Positions 14,543 to 19,289 of a stretch of 21,818 nucleotides of DNA are shown here, in pieces. The position numbers and the translations under genes are program-made. Within the stretch, counting starts at the first letter, position 1; every line of letters begins with the position of its first letter. Source of the DNA: a virus; IMG/VR virus record IMGVR_UViG_3300030060_005255, positions 1-21,818 of that record. One strand, given 5' to 3'. A model generated the notes under the pieces. The model was not told the DNA's origin and made no database searches. It saw nothing but the letters and a program-made list of their open reading frames with translations.

Positions 14543-14829
14543 TTTCTAACATAGCGGATGTTGCACTCGGCGACGTGTGGGTTGAGACCTCTAATAATGG
14601 TGGCCACGATCCCGAGTTTTGGGCGCGAGTTACCACAGACAGATTAGTAAGCATTTCTGAGCAGGCGGACCCACACATCAGGATGCAGGCGGAGGCTTTC
14701 AGACAGCAGGTTTATAATGTTATTCTGAACGGCATGAAAAGTGCAATCTTCAGTGATCGCACTACGGTGGCTCAAAAATTGCGTGGACAGGGGCACGCGG
14801 ATTTCGCTGATATATTGAAGGAGTTATAA
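14539..14829 (+). CDS. Small conserved phage protein, function unknown
   Basis: Ninety-six residues, mostly helical by pattern, with RVTTDRLVSISEQADPHIRMQAEAFRQQVYNVI in the middle (30-62) and a C-terminal helix FADILKEL. It begins inside the preceding stop (ATGA overlap), which here gives the start. I remember similar short helical proteins between adaptor and tail genes in marine phages, with no assigned role. A minor neck or tail assembly protein is the default guess. Confidence 0.66.
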   Translation: MISNIADVALGDVWVETSNNGGHDPEFWARVTTDRLVSISEQADPHIRMQAEAFRQQVYNVILNGMKSAIFSDRTTVAQKLRGQGHADFADILKEL

Positions 14830-14832
14830 GTC

Positions 14833-15264
14833 ATGGCGATCACCCAAGCAGTCTGTACCAGTTTCAAGCAAGAGCTGTTGGTCGGCACCCATAATTTCAC
14901 CGCAAGCTCAGGCAACACTTTCAAGCTGGCGCTCTACACCTCAAGTGCGACATTGGGCGCCAGCACCACAGCTTATGTCACAACTGGGCAGTCGAGCGGC
15001 ACAAATTATACGGCAGGCGGAGCAAACCTTACTTCGGTAACTCCTGTCGCGACAGGAACCACGGCCGTGTGTGATTTCAGCCCAGATTTAACATTTGGCA
15101 CAGCTACCGTCACGGCGAGGGGCTGCCTTATATACAACTCCTCTGCCTCGAACAAGGCTGTCTGCGTCTTAGATTTCGGTGCAGATAAAAGCTCTACAGC
15201 GGGCAATTTTACGGTGGTCTTCCCCAGCCCGACCGCGACTGGCGCCATCATCAGGTTGGCCTGA
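14833..15264 (+). CDS. Conserved beta-rich virion (tail-region) protein
   Basis: A 143-residue protein with N-terminal AITQAVCTSFKQELLVGTHNF (2-22), then strands FKLALYTSSATLGASTTAY (30-48), TGQSSGTNYTAGGANLTSVT (51-70), TARGCLIYNSSASNKAVCVLDFG (94-116) and a final NFTVVFPSPTATGAIIRL (124-141). I recognise it as one of the commonest structural proteins of uncultured marine phages. It often lies beside T7-like tail genes, as here, directly upstream of the nozzle candidate. The single-domain beta build with Gly/Ser/Thr turns suggests a tail or fibre attachment role, not shown. It starts three bases after the previous stop. Confidence 0.72.
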   Translation: MAITQAVCTSFKQELLVGTHNFTASSGNTFKLALYTSSATLGASTTAYVTTGQSSGTNYTAGGANLTSVTPVATGTTAVCDFSPDLTFGTATVTARGCLIYNSSASNKAVCVLDFGADKSSTAGNFTVVFPSPTATGAIIRLA

Positions 15265-15270
15265 TGGGCC

Positions 15271-17166
15271 ATGCCACTTACAAACCTAGAATTTAAGGCA
15301 GGGATCGATAAAGAGGCCACGGACTACTCTTCCAAGGGAGGTTGGGTGGATGGCAACTTGGTTAGATTCCGCAAAAGCCGCGTCGAAAAAATTGGCGGCT
15401 GGATTAAGCTGGGCACTAATGCTTTCCTTGGCGTTGCCCGCGCTCTGCATAGTTGGATTGAGCTGGGCGGCGTTCGGTATCTTGGACTCGGCACTACGTT
15501 CAAATACTACATCGAGTCGGGCGATCTCTATTACGATGTAACTCCGATTCGCTCCACTACTTCAGCGGGCGATGTCACTTTTGCCGCAACGAACGGCTCC
15601 TCCACAATTACGGTCACCGATACAAGTCACGGAGCAGTCAACGATGACTTTGTGACCTTCAGTGGCGCCGCGTCTCTTGGTGGTAATGTGACGGCCGCTG
15701 TGCTAAATCAAGAGTATCAAATTGTACTCGTAACAGACGGTAATACTTATACGATTACAGCAAAGGATACCTCTGGCGCAACCATCACCGCCAGCGCCTC
15801 TGACTCTGGTAACGGCGGATCGAGCACCGTAGGAACGTATCAAATTAATGTCGGGCTAGATGTGTATGTGCAGGCTACAGGATGGGGTGCGGGAACGTGG
15901 GGCGCTGGCACTTGGGGTTCAACAAGTGCAATCGCAAACACCGGCCAGCTCCGATTATGGACACATGACAACTTTGGCGAAAACCTGATTATAAACCCAC
16001 GCGGTGGCGGTATTTTTAGATGGCTAGAGAGTGGAGGCTTGTCTACTCGTGCCGTGGCGCTTTCTGGCGTCTCTGGTGCAGATCTTGTGCCGACAGTCGG
16101 CCTGCAAGTGATTACGTCAGAGATTGATCGTCATTTGATTGTATTAGGTGCCGATCCGATCTCTGGCGCTTCTCGGTCAGGATCGATTGATCCGATGCTA
16201 ATTGCGTTTTCGGATGGTGAAAACGAATTAGATTTTAATCCCACCGCCACAAATTCTGCTGGCTCTGTAAGAATTTCAGCAGGGTCTTTCATCATAGGTG
16301 CAATAAAAAGTCGGCAAGAGATTTTAATCTGGACGGACACCAGCTTGTATTCGATGCAGTTTATTGGGCCTCCATTGACTTTTGCGGTAAATCTCGTCAA
16401 TGAGGGAGCTGGATTGGTGGGACCGAAGGCTGCTGTAACAGCCCCGATTGGCGTCTTCTTCGCAAGCAAAACGGGCTTCTTTGTCTACACTGGCGCAGTA
16501 AAAAAACTGCCGTGTACCGTACAGGAATACGTTTTTAATGATCTAGATCTGGGTCAAGCGTTCAAATGCCACATGGGTCTGAACAGTGAGTATGGAGAAA
16601 TGTGGTTTTTCTATCCGAGCAAAGAGGATGGCACGCAAGAAATATCTCGCTACGTCATTTATAACTACGAGGAAAACCATTGGAGCATTGGGTCGTTAGT
16701 TCGTTACGCATGGCTAGATGCAGGAATTGAAGACGTTCCTTTTGCTACTGCGACCGATAATTCTCAGCAATTTGTTTTCCAACACGAGGTTGGTTACGAC
16801 AATCTAAATGCGGGAATGTCTAATGTGTTCATTGAATCTGGAGACATTGACATCAGCGCTGGCGAGAATTTCAGCTTTGTGAAAAAGGTGATACCGGATG
16901 TACGCTTTATTACAGACACTGGCATCAGCAATAATCCAGCGGTCAATTTTGTTTTGAAAAGCCGCGATTTTCCTAGTGACTCTTTGACAACAGAAAGCAC
17001 ATCTCAGATATTGAGTGACACACAGTTTAAAAATTTGAGAAGCAGATCACGCCAGATTGTGGTGCGATTTGAGTCAGATGATGATTTGAGCACAACTGAC
17101 GCAACAGGTTACAAATGGCGTCTCGGCACTACCCGTGTCGATTTGCAACCTAGTGGACGTCGATAA
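15271..17166 (+). CDS. Tail nozzle / hub protein (T7 gp12 or P22 gp10-like)
   Basis: A 631-residue protein, the largest in the tail block, probably the tube extending below the adaptors. The N-terminal part GIDKEATDYSSKGGWVDGNLVRFRK (11-35) is the usual opening of this family. Residues 92-190 are an extra beta domain (strands VTFAATNGSSTITVTD, DFVTFSG and YTITAKDTSG) inserted into it. A double Trp-Gly repeat WGAGTWGAGTWG (205-216) follows. Then come blade-like strands (GQLRLWTHDNFGENLIIN, GIFRWLESGG, REILIWTDTSLYSMQFIG) suggesting a beta propeller, as in gp10/gp12 nozzle proteins. The C-terminal third looks beta sandwich. It overlaps the next gene by one base. Which of the two families applies cannot be settled by eye. 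Confidence 0.78.
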   Translation: MPLTNLEFKAGIDKEATDYSSKGGWVDGNLVRFRKSRVEKIGGWIKLGTNAFLGVARALHSWIELGGVRYLGLGTTFKYYIESGDLYYDVTPIRSTTSAGDVTFAATNGSSTITVTDTSHGAVNDDFVTFSGAASLGGNVTAAVLNQEYQIVLVTDGNTYTITAKDTSGATITASASDSGNGGSSTVGTYQINVGLDVYVQATGWGAGTWGAGTWGSTSAIANTGQLRLWTHDNFGENLIINPRGGGIFRWLESGGLSTRAVALSGVSGADLVPTVGLQVITSEIDRHLIVLGADPISGASRSGSIDPMLIAFSDGENELDFNPTATNSAGSVRISAGSFIIGAIKSRQEILIWTDTSLYSMQFIGPPLTFAVNLVNEGAGLVGPKAAVTAPIGVFFASKTGFFVYTGAVKKLPCTVQEYVFNDLDLGQAFKCHMGLNSEYGEMWFFYPSKEDGTQEISRYVIYNYEENHWSIGSLVRYAWLDAGIEDVPFATATDNSQQFVFQHEVGYDNLNAGMSNVFIESGDIDISAGENFSFVKKVIPDVRFITDTGISNNPAVNFVLKSRDFPSDSLTTESTSQILSDTQFKNLRSRSRQIVVRFESDDDLSTTDATGYKWRLGTTRVDLQPSGRR

Positions 17167-17480
17167 TGAGCAGATTACTGCCGACGCGACTGCCGCTTGC
17201 AACGGGCGCGGAGGGCGTCGAAGCAGAGACATTCAACAGGCTTGTTCGCATTCTCGAAATCAACCTCGGAGCAGTGGATTTCACCATCTCTCCACACTTC
17301 AACTCGACCGAGATCTCTCAGCAGCAATTTGCCACGGGAGCCATTATCTTTAATACTACGCTTAGCATTCATCAGGCGTTCGACGGCACTCAGTTTCGAA
17401 ACCTGTATGAGCATCAAAGCTACCCTAGCGGAGTCGGAGTGACGTCCGCAGTGGGGTCTGTAACGGTGAGCACGCCATGA
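17166..17480 (+). CDS. Small protein downstream of the nozzle, function unknown
   Basis: One hundred and four residues. The first half has FNRLVRILEINLGAVDFT (23-40), a helix and strand; the second half is beta-like with GAIIFNTTLSIHQAFDGTQFRNLYEH (58-83) and a SAVGSVTVST end. It starts in the stop of the nozzle gene and its stop lies inside the next start (ATGA), so it is tightly coupled to both. I recall comparable short proteins at this spot in marine phages without a function. A small tail-tip or linker protein is possible. Confidence 0.66.
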   Translation: MSRLLPTRLPLATGAEGVEAETFNRLVRILEINLGAVDFTISPHFNSTEISQQQFATGAIIFNTTLSIHQAFDGTQFRNLYEHQSYPSGVGVTSAVGSVTVSTP

Positions 17481-19288
17481 ATACATTTTTACAACAGAGA
17501 ATTGCTTCCCTCACGGGGATGCCTATGGGAATGGCCGAAGGCGGTCCAGTAGATGCTGACCTACTCGACACGTCGGATCCCGAGGTGCAGCAGGGATTAG
17601 CAGAAAGCGCGATGATGCCACAGGATCCTAACGAGGCTCTGCGTCAGACTATTGAGGGTCTGATGGGCGCGGCCCAAATGGCGGAAGATCCGACAGACCG
17701 ACGAGCTGCGGAGGGCTTGGCCGAAGCTGCAATGGTCGGTTCTCAAGCGCCAATGGCTGACATGGCTATCCAATTGGCTCAAGCGGGCAGGGGCCCAGAT
17801 ACTCAGCTTGCGCACGTCGCGCCCGGTGAGGTCATCTTGCCTCCCCAAGTCATGGCGGATGCTGAGTTCGAAAAGATTGTTGGCGACCGCTTTGCTGAGC
17901 TGGACATGAATCCAGAGGAGTATGTGGTGGGCGCAGGCATTGCCTCGCTTAATCCGGTCACTGGTCTTGAAGAGTTTGGTTTTCTGAAAAAGGCTTTTAA
18001 AAGCGTAAAAAAAGTAGTTAAGAAAGTAGTCAAGCCGGTGGCGCAAGTCGCGCAATTTATACCCGGCCCTTGGCAACTTCCTGCCGCCTACGTCTCCAAG
18101 GGTTTTAATGTCTACGATGCATTTAAATCTGGCAATCCTCTCGGCGGCATAGCGGCGCTTGGGATGCCAATGCCCGGCGGTAGCGGTGGTGGCTTTCAAA
18201 TACCGGGTTTCGGTGGCGGCACCTTCTCCTTTCCTTCTGGCGGGGCTCCTAATATGAGTGGCGGAATTTCTGATCTTTTGAGTGGTGCTTATGATTATGT
18301 GTTTGATGCGGGTGATGGCAAAGGTCTGCTGACCAACTTGGGACAAACCTTTGGTATCGGAGGCGGTAGTAAGACCGCTGGCGATATTTTAGTTGAGGCC
18401 GTAAAAAACAATCCAGAAATTCAAAAATCAATTTTAGAAGGTGCGCAAGCAGGGCTTACCACAGAAGAAATTTTATCCAAATTGCAACAATCTGGTGTTA
18501 TCAGCCCCTACGCTGACAAAGGATTTTTTGGCTCTATCGGAGAGTTTGTTTTTGCGGGTGACGATGACAAGAATGCTTTGCAAAACCTCCTCAGCGGCTA
18601 CAATCAATATCAGCAAATGACGCAGGGCGGTCAGCAGGGACAGCAATTCATGCCACAGCAGGGCGGTGGCGGCTCTAATCTGATGTCGATGCTGGGTCTT
18701 GGCGGTCAAGGCGGCATGGGGATTGGGGGACTGCTGGGCACAGCGGGCTTGGCTGGCTTGGTCGGCAAGCTGGCGTATGACGAAGCCAAGGATCGCAAAG
18801 GCGTACCTCTGACTCCGCTGACGCAGATGAACGCAATGGGTCGGTACAACATAGAGCAGGAGATTGCTCGCCGCACTGGCCAGCCTAGCCCGAATCCAGT
18901 TGAGTTTGGCTTGTTGCCCGCTGGCACTATCCCATCGCTGTCAGGAGGCGCCCCTGCGCCCATGCAGGCGAGATATGGCGGGCCAGTCATGGCCTTTGCG
19001 GAAGGTGGAGACGTAGATCAAGAGGTCTTCGTCCGCATGACCGGCGACATAGACGGCAAGGGCACGGAAATCAGCGATGACATTCCAGCCATGTTGTCAG
19101 ACGGTGAGTTTGTGATGACGGGCCGAGCTGTTCGAGGCGCGGGCGCCTTTGATATGAACAACGACAACGGCATTATCACGCTCAAGCCAGCGAATGGAGA
19201 ATCCAGAGAGAAAGGCATCGACCTGATGTACAAGATGATGGACCTTTTCTCAGAGTTCGCGACTGCACCGCAGGCGAAGGGGGCATAA
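17477..19288 (+). CDS. Putative internal virion (ejection) protein with cationic membrane-like segment
   Basis: A 603-residue Gly/Gln/Ala-rich protein. The order is: MGMAEGGPVD near the N-terminus (17-26); an Ala-rich helical region (35-105); HVAPGEVILPPQVMADAEF (113-131); a strikingly cationic amphipathic stretch KKAFKSVKKVVKKVVK (171-186) running into the hydrophobic FIPGPWQLPAAYV (194-206); Gly-rich repeats (230-262); a helical middle (300-345); a Gln/Gly linker; a hydrophobic Gly/Leu/Ala segment (400-433); and a C-terminal domain YGGPVMAFAEGGDVDQE (500-516) with DIPAMLSDGEFVMTGRAVRGAGAF (535-558). I recall that last block from many phage structural proteins. Cationic plus hydrophobic segments fit a protein ejected with the DNA that enters the cell envelope, as P22 gp7, gp16 and gp20 do. 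This role is inferred. Confidence 0.7.
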   Translation: MNTFLQQRIASLTGMPMGMAEGGPVDADLLDTSDPEVQQGLAESAMMPQDPNEALRQTIEGLMGAAQMAEDPTDRRAAEGLAEAAMVGSQAPMADMAIQLAQAGRGPDTQLAHVAPGEVILPPQVMADAEFEKIVGDRFAELDMNPEEYVVGAGIASLNPVTGLEEFGFLKKAFKSVKKVVKKVVKPVAQVAQFIPGPWQLPAAYVSKGFNVYDAFKSGNPLGGIAALGMPMPGGSGGGFQIPGFGGGTFSFPSGGAPNMSGGISDLLSGAYDYVFDAGDGKGLLTNLGQTFGIGGGSKTAGDILVEAVKNNPEIQKSILEGAQAGLTTEEILSKLQQSGVISPYADKGFFGSIGEFVFAGDDDKNALQNLLSGYNQYQQMTQGGQQGQQFMPQQGGGGSNLMSMLGLGGQGGMGIGGLLGTAGLAGLVGKLAYDEAKDRKGVPLTPLTQMNAMGRYNIEQEIARRTGQPSPNPVEFGLLPAGTIPSLSGGAPAPMQARYGGPVMAFAEGGDVDQEVFVRMTGDIDGKGTEISDDIPAMLSDGEFVMTGRAVRGAGAFDMNNDNGIITLKPANGESREKGIDLMYKMMDLFSEFATAPQAKGA

Positions 19289-19289
19289 C

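Noticed and set aside
17597-18346. Minus-strand open frame of 249 codons
   Set aside because: Antisense shadow of the internal-protein candidate. Its translation has no domain-like pattern and it has no ribosome site or neighbouring minus-strand gene.
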